Shown here piece by piece: positions 24,644 to 32,248 of a DNA stretch of 34,114 nt. The stretch's first letter is position 1; every line of letters begins with the position of its first letter. Under the pieces are notes generated by a model. The model ran no database searches. It was not told the DNA's origin and saw nothing but the letters and a program-made list of their open reading frames with translations. The stretch is from Saccharospirillaceae bacterium (lineage in GTDB: Bacteria; Pseudomonadota; Gammaproteobacteria; Pseudomonadales; Natronospirillaceae), in the NCBI GenBank assembly GCA_007116635.1, contig SKIB01000094.1, forward strand, positions 1 through 34,114. The letters are read 5' to 3'. The position numbers and the translations under genes were made by a program.

Positions 24644-24668
24644 CTGGACCTCCTAGGGTTGTTCTTAC

Positions 24669-26300
24669 TTATTTAGCCTTGGGTTCAGAGATCAAGCCCA
24701 CCACTAGACTATAGCAGGCCAGTAGCATGATGATGGTAAACGGCAGGCCGGTCGACACCGCCATGGCCTGCAGTGCGGCCAAGCCGCCGCCAAGAATCAG
24801 GGCAATGGCCACCAGACCTTCAAAGGTACACCAGAACACTCGTTGCACCTTGGGTGCATCTACCTTGCCGCCTGCGGCTATGGTGTCGATTACCAAGGAG
24901 CCGGAGTCCGAGGAGGTGACAAAGAAGATGATTACCAAAATGATGGCTAAAGCCGATGCCAGCTGAGCCAAAGGCATGATGTCGAGCATGGCAAACAGCT
25001 GTAAGGGTAGGTCCGCAGTAGCAGCAGCCTGATAATCCAGACTCAAGACCTGCTCAATGGCGGTGGTGCCAAAGGCGGTCATCCATAGCACGCAGACGCT
25101 GGATGGAATCAGCAGTACGCAAATGATGAACTCCCGTACCGAACGACCACGGGACACCCGAGCGATGAACATGCCAACGAAGGGTGACCAGCTGATCCAC
25201 CAAGCCCAGTAAAAGGCAGTCCAGCCCTGAGCAAAGTTGCTGTCTTCACGGCCAATAGGGCTGGAAAGAGCTGGTAGTTGCTGCACATAGGCCCAGAGGT
25301 TCTGCCAAAAGCCAGTCAGGATTGCTAGGGTTGGGCCAGCAATGATGATGAACAGTAATAAGGCCGTAGCCAGTATCATGTTTACTTCGGACAGGCGCTT
25401 GACCCCTGCGTGCAGGCCGGCCAGCACCGACACCAGCGCAATGGCGGTGATGCCAATCACCAGTAAGACTTGGGTTAGGTTACCTGCGGGCAGACCAAAG
25501 AGGTAATTAAAGCCAGCTGCAGCCTGAGAGGCACCTATGCCCAGCGAGGTTGCAAGGCCAAACAGGGTGGCAAAGATGGCCAGAATATCAATGATGTGGC
25601 CCGGCCAGCCCCAGATGCGTTCACCAAAGATGGGGTAGAAGATCGATCTCACCGTGAGCGGCAAGCCTTTATTAAAGGAAAAGATGGCCAGACCAAGAGC
25701 CATAATGGCGTAAATGGCCCAGGGGTGAAGGCCCCAGTGGAAGATGGTGGCTGCCATACCTAAACGGATGGCCGCCTCGGCATCGCCAGCAGCAGCGCCA
25801 AGGGGTGCCCAGTCGGTGCGCAGACCGCCTTCCATTGAAGTGCCACCAAAGGCGGCAGTAAAGTGGCTTAGGGGCTCGGATACGCCATAAAACATCAGGC
25901 CGATGCCCATGCCAGCGGCAAACAGCATGGCAAACCAGCCAAGGTAGCTGAAATCAGGTGTGGCCTCTGTGCCGCCAATGCGAACACGACCCAAGGGAGA
26001 GATCATGATGCCTAGGCAAAGCAGAACAAAGACATTGCCAGCGCTCAAAAAGAACCAATCAAGATTGCTGGTTAGGGTGTTGCGCAGGTTAACAAAGAAG
26101 GCCTGAGCAGGCTGTTGAAAAATCAGGGTTAGAATGACAAACAGAATAACGCTGATGCCAGAAATCAGGAATACTCTGTTATGGATGTCTAGGCCAAAGG
26201 GGCCAATCTTCAGGGCGATGTTGTCTTGGCCCACTTGGTAGTCGGTGTCGATGGCATTGACCTTGCCATCAGGTCGCATCAGATCCTCATGTTCTGACAT
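24669..26300 (-). CDS. BCCT-family betaine/choline/carnitine-type transporter
   Basis: The 543-residue inner-membrane transporter has about 12 hydrophobic segments. Family motifs are clear: FAAGMGIGLMFYGVSEPLSH, FHWGLHPWAIYAIMAL, GLATSLGIGASQAAAGFNYLFG and the WTAFYWAWWISWSPFVGMFIARVSRG segment. Members take up glycine betaine or related compatible solutes, often with Na+. The exact substrate cannot be read from sequence. I use ATG 26300 because GAGGAG lies 7 bp before it; the longer frame starting at 26357 has no such site. It follows the tolC-like gene by 61 bp. Confidence 0.93.
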   Translation of the reverse strand: MSEHEDLMRPDGKVNAIDTDYQVGQDNIALKIGPFGLDIHNRVFLISGISVILFVILTLIFQQPAQAFFVNLRNTLTSNLDWFFLSAGNVFVLLCLGIMISPLGRVRIGGTEATPDFSYLGWFAMLFAAGMGIGLMFYGVSEPLSHFTAAFGGTSMEGGLRTDWAPLGAAAGDAEAAIRLGMAATIFHWGLHPWAIYAIMALGLAIFSFNKGLPLTVRSIFYPIFGERIWGWPGHIIDILAIFATLFGLATSLGIGASQAAAGFNYLFGLPAGNLTQVLLVIGITAIALVSVLAGLHAGVKRLSEVNMILATALLLFIIIAGPTLAILTGFWQNLWAYVQQLPALSSPIGREDSNFAQGWTAFYWAWWISWSPFVGMFIARVSRGRSVREFIICVLLIPSSVCVLWMTAFGTTAIEQVLSLDYQAAATADLPLQLFAMLDIMPLAQLASALAIILVIIFFVTSSDSGSLVIDTIAAGGKVDAPKVQRVFWCTFEGLVAIALILGGGLAALQAMAVSTGLPFTIIMLLACYSLVVGLISEPKAK

Positions 26301-26361
26301 AGAGCTCTCCTCGAATTGATTTACGCTCCAAGTGTAGCAGATTGTTTTTGTTACCAAAAAA

Positions 26362-27642
26362 TTAGTTTAGCTGCCTAAGGTCATCCAAACTCAGCAGACC
26401 TGCCATTTGTTTGAGCTGGAGTTGTAATATAAGGTAATCAAAACGGGCGTTAGCCAGGTCTTGCTCGGCAGCAAAGCTGTTACTTTGAGCTTGCAATACA
26501 TCCACTAAGGTTTGAGTGCCAACTTCTTGGCCGGTTTGCGTGGCTTCAAGAGCGCTTTGTCGTGAGCGCAGTAACTGTTCTTGGGCTCTTATGTTGGCTT
26601 GGCTGGTGGCCAATTGATCCACCATTAAGGCAATTTGGTCGGCCAGCTGTTTTTGCTGTTGTTCTTGGCGCAAACGAGCATTTTCTGCTCGCAATTGGTT
26701 CTGGGTTATGTCTGCACTGGTCTGGAAACCAGTAAACAGTGGGACGCTAGCATTAACGCTGAATGAGGTGCTACCAGAATTAATGGTTTCTAGGTCATTA
26801 AACCTATTAACAACCGATTGACTGTAGCTTAGGCTGGTCCCTACAGAGGGGAGGCGCTGAGCACGACTGGCTTCCAGTTGCAGATCTTGGCTGCGAACGC
26901 TCTGCTGGCTGATTTGCATGCTAGGGCTTTGCAGCATAGCCAATTGCAGGCTGGTGGTGGTTAGCTGTTCTCGGTCTGGCAGCTGGGTGCTTACTAGGGG
27001 GGCGACCTCAACTTCTTGGCCTACCAGGGTGGTTAATGATCGTTGACTACTATTGAGTTGGCTTTGAGCCTGAATCACCCGTACCTGATTGCTGTCAAAA
27101 ATGGCTTGTGCCTGCTCGACATCGGTACGAGCAACCAGACCCACAGCAAATTTTTCGCGAGTCTGCTCTAGTTGACGTTCAATAGCGCGTTGCTCGCGTT
27201 CAGCAAGCTGTAAACCTGTTTGTGCGCGCAGTACGGCAATGGCCGCTTCGGCCACTTCCAGCATCAGTTGTTGTTCGGCGGCCTTGGTTTGTAGCTGGCT
27301 AATTTGGCTGTTGGCTTCCACCGCACGATAGCCGCTGATGGCGCGTTGATCATAGATCACCTGATTGAGGTTAATGCCTGCATTGAGACGGCTTTCGCTA
27401 AAGTCGATGCTCAAATCTTCTCCTGAAGCGGATAAACCAGCATTGGCACTGACGCTTGGCAGCAAACGACCAAAGGCGCTGCGCAGGTTTTCTTGGCTAA
27501 TCAACTCTTCGTTACGGTTGATTTGCATGTCGGGGCTGTTGCTGTTGGCCAGTTGGAACAGGTTGGCCACGGGGGTGTTGCTGAAGCTCAGGCCGCTGAT
27601 CAGGGCGATGCTGAGTGCCAAGGGTAGGCGGTAACCGCGCAT
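26362..27642 (-). CDS. tolC: TolC-family outer-membrane efflux/secretion channel
   Basis: The 426-residue protein begins with a signal peptide (MRGYRLPLALSIALISGLSFS) and has two repeats of long helices typical of outer-membrane efflux proteins: RSAFGRLLPSVSANAGLSA, then LRAQTGLQLAERE and VARTDVEQAQAIFDS; in the second repeat SRAQRLPSVGTSLSYSQS, LFTGFQTSADI and VGTQTLVDVLQAQ. TolC forms a trimeric duct with inner-membrane pumps and adaptors, none of which is encoded nearby. GGAG lies 6 bp before ATG 27642; the longer in-frame start at 27744 would precede the signal peptide and is unlikely. Divergence from nudF is the E. coli arrangement, which supports the symbol. Confidence 0.9.
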   Translation of the reverse strand: MRGYRLPLALSIALISGLSFSNTPVANLFQLANSNSPDMQINRNEELISQENLRSAFGRLLPSVSANAGLSASGEDLSIDFSESRLNAGINLNQVIYDQRAISGYRAVEANSQISQLQTKAAEQQLMLEVAEAAIAVLRAQTGLQLAEREQRAIERQLEQTREKFAVGLVARTDVEQAQAIFDSNQVRVIQAQSQLNSSQRSLTTLVGQEVEVAPLVSTQLPDREQLTTTSLQLAMLQSPSMQISQQSVRSQDLQLEASRAQRLPSVGTSLSYSQSVVNRFNDLETINSGSTSFSVNASVPLFTGFQTSADITQNQLRAENARLRQEQQQKQLADQIALMVDQLATSQANIRAQEQLLRSRQSALEATQTGQEVGTQTLVDVLQAQSNSFAAEQDLANARFDYLILQLQLKQMAGLLSLDDLRQLN

Positions 27643-27681
27643 AAAAATCTCCAGAGTAAACATTGATGACATTACTAATGC

Positions 27682-27709
27682 ATTATAGAACTGGCTTGCC
27701 AGTGCACAA
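27682..27709 (-). promoter_or_regulatory. tolC promoter with palindrome in the -35/-10 spacer
   Basis: On the minus strand TTGTGC (27709-27704) and a perfect TATAAT (27687-27682) are 16 bp apart. The spacer consists mostly of the perfect inverted repeat ACTGGC-AA-GCCAGT (27690-27703), a likely operator for a repressor or MerR-like activator. The predicted start is about 30 nt ahead of the tolC ATG. Confidence 0.65.
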
Positions 27710-27785
27710 GGAATTAAGGGCATTCCTTCATTGCGGTCTGGCAAAGCAAAAAATTCTCGGCCTTGGCGCGAACTGCAGTAGAATC

Positions 27786-27794
27786 TGGCATAAT
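27786..27794 (+). promoter_or_regulatory. extended -10 promoter candidate for the nudF-parC operon
   Basis: TGGCATAAT is a TGn extension plus CATAAT, one mismatch from TATAAT. It lies 29 bp before the nudF ATG and leaves a leader of about 22 nt containing a GGAG ribosome site at 27815-27818. No convincing -35 box is seen. Confidence 0.5.
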
Positions 27795-27823
27795 AGGCAT
27801 GTTATTCGCTGCTTGGAGTCGGT

Positions 27824-28423
27824 ATGGATCAGTCAAACCAGATGCAATTTGAAGTGCTGCAGCAGGAGCCGGGTTATCAGGGCTTTTTCCAGTTGCAGCG
27901 CTTACAACTGCGCCATCAGCTGTTTGCTGGGGGCTGGAGCTCAGTAATGGGTCGTGAACTGGTCAAGCGCAAGGCTGCAGTGGTGGTCTTGGTGGCTGAC
28001 CCTGAAGCGCAGAGTATTTTAATGTTGGAGCAATTTCGCGTCGGGGCCATGCACACTGGTAATCCTTGGCTTAAAGAGTTAGTGGCCGGCTTGATTGAAC
28101 CGGGCGAGTCTCCAGAGCAGGTGGCAAGACGTGAAGCCATGGAAGAAGCAGGGGTAGAGCTGAATTCTGACCTGCAACTGATTCATCATTATTTGCCCAG
28201 TCCGGGTGGCAGTGATGAAGAAATTTTCCTCTTTGTCACCAAGTCCGATCTGAGTCAGGTCGGCGGTATCCATGGTGTGCCCAGCGAGCATGAAGACATA
28301 CGCGCCCTGGTCGTGCCCCTGAATCAGGCTTGGCAATGGTTGGATAAAGGCCAGATCAATAATGCCGCCAGTATTATTGCTTTGCAATGGCTGCGCCTTA
28401 ACCCTGAGTGGCTGTCGTCATGA
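27824..28423 (+). CDS. nudF: ADP-ribose pyrophosphatase NudF
   Basis: This Nudix hydrolase cleaves ADP-ribose to AMP and ribose 5-phosphate. The 199-residue protein has the full Nudix box from G89 to V111 (GLIEPGESPEQ through REAMEEAGV) with catalytic glutamates E107/E108, and upstream PWLKELVAG typical of ADP-ribose pyrophosphatases. GGAG sits 5 bp before the ATG. It is the first gene of the nudF-yqiB-cpdA-yqiA-parE series and is divergent from tolC, as in E. coli. Its stop overlaps the next start (ATGA). Confidence 0.95.
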   Translation: MDQSNQMQFEVLQQEPGYQGFFQLQRLQLRHQLFAGGWSSVMGRELVKRKAAVVVLVADPEAQSILMLEQFRVGAMHTGNPWLKELVAGLIEPGESPEQVARREAMEEAGVELNSDLQLIHHYLPSPGGSDEEIFLFVTKSDLSQVGGIHGVPSEHEDIRALVVPLNQAWQWLDKGQINNAASIIALQWLRLNPEWLSS

Positions 28424-28893
28424 AGGCCATGTGGCAAGAAAGGCAACGAGTACGACGTTATTTGCCCAGCTTGGCCGAGCAAGGGGCTCTAGCGGAGATG
28501 AATTATCGTCGTTTGCAGCGTTTGTACGCCGGTCAGTATGTGCCCGTTCTGCAAATTGAGATGCAGGATTCGTATGGAAAGCGTGCGCTGATGGAGTTGC
28601 AGCATCAAAGCAGTTCACGTTATACCCAAACCCTAAGTATGATATTGTTGCTAGACGGCTTGCCTGCGCCCATGAATCAGGTCGAGTTGTGGTTGCGCCT
28701 GTATGAGGATGCAGGCTGTGCTGAAGTGGTTAAGCCGGTCTCAGGCAAGCAGTTGCAACCCTATTATTGTCAGCCAAATGAGCAAATGCTGGCCATGGAT
28801 GAAAAAACTCAACTAAACTTGTTTTTAGCCGATTGGTTGCAGTATTGTTTGTGTCATGGCATAAAACGAGACTATCTAGGCGCAACAGGCTAG
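28420..28893 (+). CDS. yqiB: DUF1249 family protein YqiB
   Basis: This protein of unknown function has 157 residues from ATG 28420, which overlaps the nudF stop; an upstream GTG at 28408 is less likely. Family-typical segments are RVRRYLPSLAEQGALAEMNYRRL near the start, RYTQTLSMILL, VELWLRLYEDAGCAEVV, and the C-terminal KTQLNLFLADWLQYCLCHG. E. coli YqiB is about 140 residues and occupies the same position between nudF and cpdA. No catalytic motif is recognised. Confidence 0.9.
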   Translation: MKAMWQERQRVRRYLPSLAEQGALAEMNYRRLQRLYAGQYVPVLQIEMQDSYGKRALMELQHQSSSRYTQTLSMILLLDGLPAPMNQVELWLRLYEDAGCAEVVKPVSGKQLQPYYCQPNEQMLAMDEKTQLNLFLADWLQYCLCHGIKRDYLGATG

Positions 28894-28954
28894 CTAGCCT
28901 TGCATGCTAGCAGTCCTAGACGCAAACAGAGCCTAATAAAAATTGGTGAAGCCA

Positions 28955-29749
28955 ATGCAAGCTACCGAAACACCCATTAGGGTCATACAGCTTACCGATC
29001 CACACCTCTTTGCAACGGCTGAAGGGCGACTGCTTGGTATGAAGACTCGTGACAGTTTTAATGCTTGTTTAAGCCAAGCGCTTGAAAATCATGGTCTGCC
29101 TGATTTCTTTCTCGCCACTGGCGACATCAGTCAGGATCATAAAGCCGAAAGCTATCAGTACTTCCTTGAGCAGATGCGTTCCAAAGCCCCGACCTATTGG
29201 TTGGCTGGCAATCATGATGATTGGCCGTTGATGCAGCAATTGGCCCAGGGAACCGAGGCGGCTCATAGTGTGATCGATCAAGGCAGCTGGCGCATCATTA
29301 TGCTCAACAGCTCAGTGCCTAAGCGAGTACATGGTCGTATCAGTGACGCCGAATTTGTCTTGTTGCGCCAAGCGCTGGATTGCAGTGCCAGTCATATTTT
29401 AGTTTGTTGCCACCATCACCCGGTTAATATGGGTGCCGACTGGCTGGACCAAATTGGTATCGAAAATGGTCAGCAGTTATTGGCTTGCCTCGAGGCCGAC
29501 ACTAGGGTCAAGATGTTGCTCTGGGGTCATGTGCATCAAGCCTTTGATCAACAGCAGCAAGGCATTCATCTGGCTTGCACACCCTCGACCTGTATTCAGT
29601 TTTTACCCAAAAGTCCTGGCTTTGCTTTGGATGAACTGGGCCCAGGTTGGCGCTATTTAGAACTCTATGCCGATGGCAGTATTCATACCGAGGTGCGTCG
29701 CTTACCCGCCTCGCTTTTTGATTTGGATACACAGGCCACGGGCTACTGA
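28955..29749 (+). CDS. cpdA: 3',5'-cyclic AMP phosphodiesterase CpdA
   Basis: CpdA hydrolyses cAMP to AMP and lowers CRP activity. The protein has 264 residues from ATG 28955, chosen because GGTGA at 28945-28949 is suitably spaced; the in-frame TTG at 28943 overlaps that site. Metallophosphoesterase motifs appear in order: LTDPHLF, ATGDISQD, LAGNHDDW, CCHHHPVN and WGHVHQ, supplying the two-metal site. The position between yqiB and yqiA matches E. coli. The stop overlaps the yqiA start by one base (TGATG). Confidence 0.95.
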   Translation: MQATETPIRVIQLTDPHLFATAEGRLLGMKTRDSFNACLSQALENHGLPDFFLATGDISQDHKAESYQYFLEQMRSKAPTYWLAGNHDDWPLMQQLAQGTEAAHSVIDQGSWRIIMLNSSVPKRVHGRISDAEFVLLRQALDCSASHILVCCHHHPVNMGADWLDQIGIENGQQLLACLEADTRVKMLLWGHVHQAFDQQQQGIHLACTPSTCIQFLPKSPGFALDELGPGWRYLELYADGSIHTEVRRLPASLFDLDTQATGY

Positions 29750-30312
29750 TGCGTAATCCCTGGCTCTATATTCACGGCTTTAATTCCAGTAGCGGTTCGC
29801 ATAAAGCGCAACTGCTTAAGGAATATTGTCAGTCTCAGGGGCTTGAGTTGCACTGCCCCGATCTGTCCTATGACCCTCAGCTTGCTGAACAGCAATTGCA
29901 GCAGTATTCTACTGCCGGGCTGATCATTGGTTCCAGCTTGGGCGGTTTTTATGCCCTGTTGCTGGCTAGCCAGTGGCAGTGCCCAGTGGTACTGATAAAT
30001 CCCGCGCTCTGGCCAGACCAACAACTCGCCCCCTTGGTTGGCCCGCAACAGAACTACTACAGTGGCCAGCAGTGGCAACTATTACCTGAGCATCTGGTTA
30101 CTTGGCAGCAGCAGCGTAGCCGTCTGGATTGGCACTATGGGCAGCAACTGTTATTGCTGCAAACAGGGGACCAGGTCATACCCTTTGCCCCCAGTGTGGC
30201 AGCCTTGCCTAAAGCCAGAGTGATCATCGAGCAGGGTGGGGACCACGGTTTTCAAGGTTTAGAACGATATTATCCTCTTTTAGAGCAGTTGGCAGATGAC
30301 ACAAAGCTATAA
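29749..30312 (+). CDS. yqiA: alpha/beta-hydrolase esterase YqiA
   Basis: The 187-residue esterase of the YqiA family has oxyanion-region YIHGFNSSSGSHKAQLL, nucleophile Ser in IIGSSLGGFYA, acid Asp in LLQTGDQVIPF and catalytic His in GGDHGFQG. The natural substrate is unknown; the E. coli protein cleaves short-chain esters. It overlaps cpdA by 1 bp and parE by 17 bp, so expression is tied to the topoisomerase IV genes. Confidence 0.93.
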   Translation: MRNPWLYIHGFNSSSGSHKAQLLKEYCQSQGLELHCPDLSYDPQLAEQQLQQYSTAGLIIGSSLGGFYALLLASQWQCPVVLINPALWPDQQLAPLVGPQQNYYSGQQWQLLPEHLVTWQQQRSRLDWHYGQQLLLLQTGDQVIPFAPSVAALPKARVIIEQGGDHGFQGLERYYPLLEQLADDTKL

Positions 30313-32248
30313 TACTCAGGCCATTGAGGTGCTGACTGGCTTGGATCCAGTCAAACGCCGCCCTGGCATGTACACCGACACCAGCAGACCTAACCACCTG
30401 GCCCAGGAAGTGATCGACAACTCGGTCGATGAGGCCTTGGCCGGTCATGCCAAAGAAATCAGCATCACCCTGCTGGCCGATGGCGGCCTTGTGGTGCAAG
30501 ACGATGGCCGAGGCATGCCGGTCGATATTCACCCCGAGCATGGCGTCAGTGGTGTGGAGCTGATCCTCACCAAGCTGCATGCCGGGGGTAAATTCTCTGG
30601 TGATAACTATCAGTTCAGTGGTGGCTTGCATGGGGTAGGGGTGTCGGTGGTCAATGCCCTGTCAACGCGACTGGAAGTGAAGGTCAAGCGCGACGGCCAG
30701 CTCTATCAGCTGGCCTGTGAGCACGGTTTGGTGGTTGAGCCGCTGCAGGTCGTGGGTACGGTGGGCAAGAAGAACACTGGCACCAAGGTCAGCTTTTGGC
30801 CTGACCCGCAGTACTTTGATGTGCCGCGCATTCAGGTGGCGCGCCTGAAGCACCTGCTGCGCGCTAAGGCCATTTTGTGTTCTGGTCTGCGCATTCGTTT
30901 TGTGGATCAAGCGAAAAACGAAAGCGAGGAATGGTTCTACCAAGACGGCCTGGCCGATTACCTTGGCAGTTCGGCTCAGGACTGGCCAAGAATGCCGGAA
31001 AGTCCCTTCGTTGGCAGTTTTACTGCCAGCACCGAAGCGGTGGACTGGGCCTTACTCTGGCTGCCTGAGGGTGGTGAGTTGCTGGAAGAATCCTATGTCA
31101 ACCTGATTCCTACCGCTCAGGGCGGCACTCATGTCAATGGTCTGCGCACCGGTTTGCTAGAGGCGATGCGGGATTTTTGTGAGCTGCGCTCCTTGCTGCC
31201 GCGAGGCATCAAACTCAGCAGTGACGACATCTGTCAGCGCCTTAGCTATGTGGTCAGTGCGCGGATGCGCGAGCCGCAGTTTAGTGGTCAAACCAAAGAA
31301 CGGCTCACCTCGCGGCAAATGGCAGCCTTTGTTAGCGGTGTGGTTAAAGACAGCTTTAGCCTGTGGCTCAATCAGCACCCAGCTCAGGGGGAGGCTTTGG
31401 CGCAACTCTGTGTGCAGAACGCGCAAAAACGCCTGCGCGCCTCCAAGGCCGTGGCCCGTAAAAAGATCACTCAGGGCCCAGCGCTGCCCGGTAAGCTGGC
31501 TGATTGCACCGGTGCCGATTGGAGCCAAAGCGAACTGTTTTTAGTGGAAGGTGACTCGGCGGGCGGCAGTGCCAAACAAGCCAGAGACCGCAACTTTCAG
31601 GCCATTTTACCTTTGCGAGGTAAAATCCTTAACAGTTGGGAAGTGGCCAGTAGCCAGGTCTTGGCCTCACAAGAAATTCACGACATCGCCGTGGCTCTGG
31701 GCTTAGACCCAGGCAGCGATGATTTGTCGGGGCTGCGCTATGGCAAGGTCTGTATTTTGGCCGATGCCGACAGCGACGGTTTGCACATCGCTACCCTGAT
31801 TTGCGCCCTGCTGTATCGACACTTTCCGGCCATGGTTAAGGCTGGCCATGCCTTTGTCGCCATGCCGCCCCTGTACCGCGTGGATTGCGGTAAAGAGGTC
31901 TATTACGCGCTGGACGACGACGAACTCAATGGCATCCGTGATCGTCTGCAGGCGGAAAAGAAAAAATCCAAGATCGCCGTGACCCGCTTTAAGGGCTTGG
32001 GTGAGATGAACCCTTTGCAGCTACGGGAAACCACCATGGACCCGGACAGCAGGCGTTTGGTGCAGTTGCAGGTGTCAGACCAGGCTCAGGCCGAACAAAC
32101 CATGGACATGCTATTGGCGAAAAAGCGCTCTAATGACCGCCGCCAATGGCTGGAAACCAAGGGCGATTTGGCGCAAGTGAATGAATGGCCAGTGCTGAAT
32201 AGGCGCAAGCGAACAATACGGATACCCTGTGATGAACAATTCTTTTGA
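30296..32248 (+). CDS. parE: DNA topoisomerase IV subunit B ParE
   Basis: ParE is the ATPase subunit of topoisomerase IV, which unlinks daughter chromosomes. The 650-residue protein starts [20 protein letters not shown], very like E. coli (630 residues). GHKL motifs: [26 protein letters not shown] and [15 protein letters not shown]. The TOPRIM part has [24 protein letters not shown] and DADSDGLH. The start lies inside the 3' end of yqiA and the stop overlaps parC by 17 bp. Confidence 0.98.
   Translation: MTQSYNTQAIEVLTGLDPVKRRPGMYTDTSRPNHLAQEVIDNSVDEALAGHAKEISITLLADGGLVVQDDGRGMPVDIHPEHGVSGVELILTKLHAGGKFSGDNYQFSGGLHGVGVSVVNALSTRLEVKVKRDGQLYQLACEHGLVVEPLQVVGTVGKKNTGTKVSFWPDPQYFDVPRIQVARLKHLLRAKAILCSGLRIRFVDQAKNESEEWFYQDGLADYLGSSAQDWPRMPESPFVGSFTASTEAVDWALLWLPEGGELLEESYVNLIPTAQGGTHVNGLRTGLLEAMRDFCELRSLLPRGIKLSSDDICQRLSYVVSARMREPQFSGQTKERLTSRQMAAFVSGVVKDSFSLWLNQHPAQGEALAQLCVQNAQKRLRASKAVARKKITQGPALPGKLADCTGADWSQSELFLVEGDSAGGSAKQARDRNFQAILPLRGKILNSWEVASSQVLASQEIHDIAVALGLDPGSDDLSGLRYGKVCILADADSDGLHIATLICALLYRHFPAMVKAGHAFVAMPPLYRVDCGKEVYYALDDDELNGIRDRLQAEKKKSKIAVTRFKGLGEMNPLQLRETTMDPDSRRLVQLQVSDQAQAEQTMDMLLAKKRSNDRRQWLETKGDLAQVNEWPVLNRRKRTIRIPCDEQFF

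Noticed and set aside
24669-26357. longer BCCT protein starting at 26357
   Set aside because: The upstream start has no ribosome site, whereas ATG 26300 follows GAGGAG at good spacing and begins a normal BCCT N-terminus.
27663-27947. 94-codon plus-strand open frame spanning the tolC/nudF intergenic region
   Set aside because: It overlaps the tolC promoter and the start of nudF in another frame and resembles no protein.
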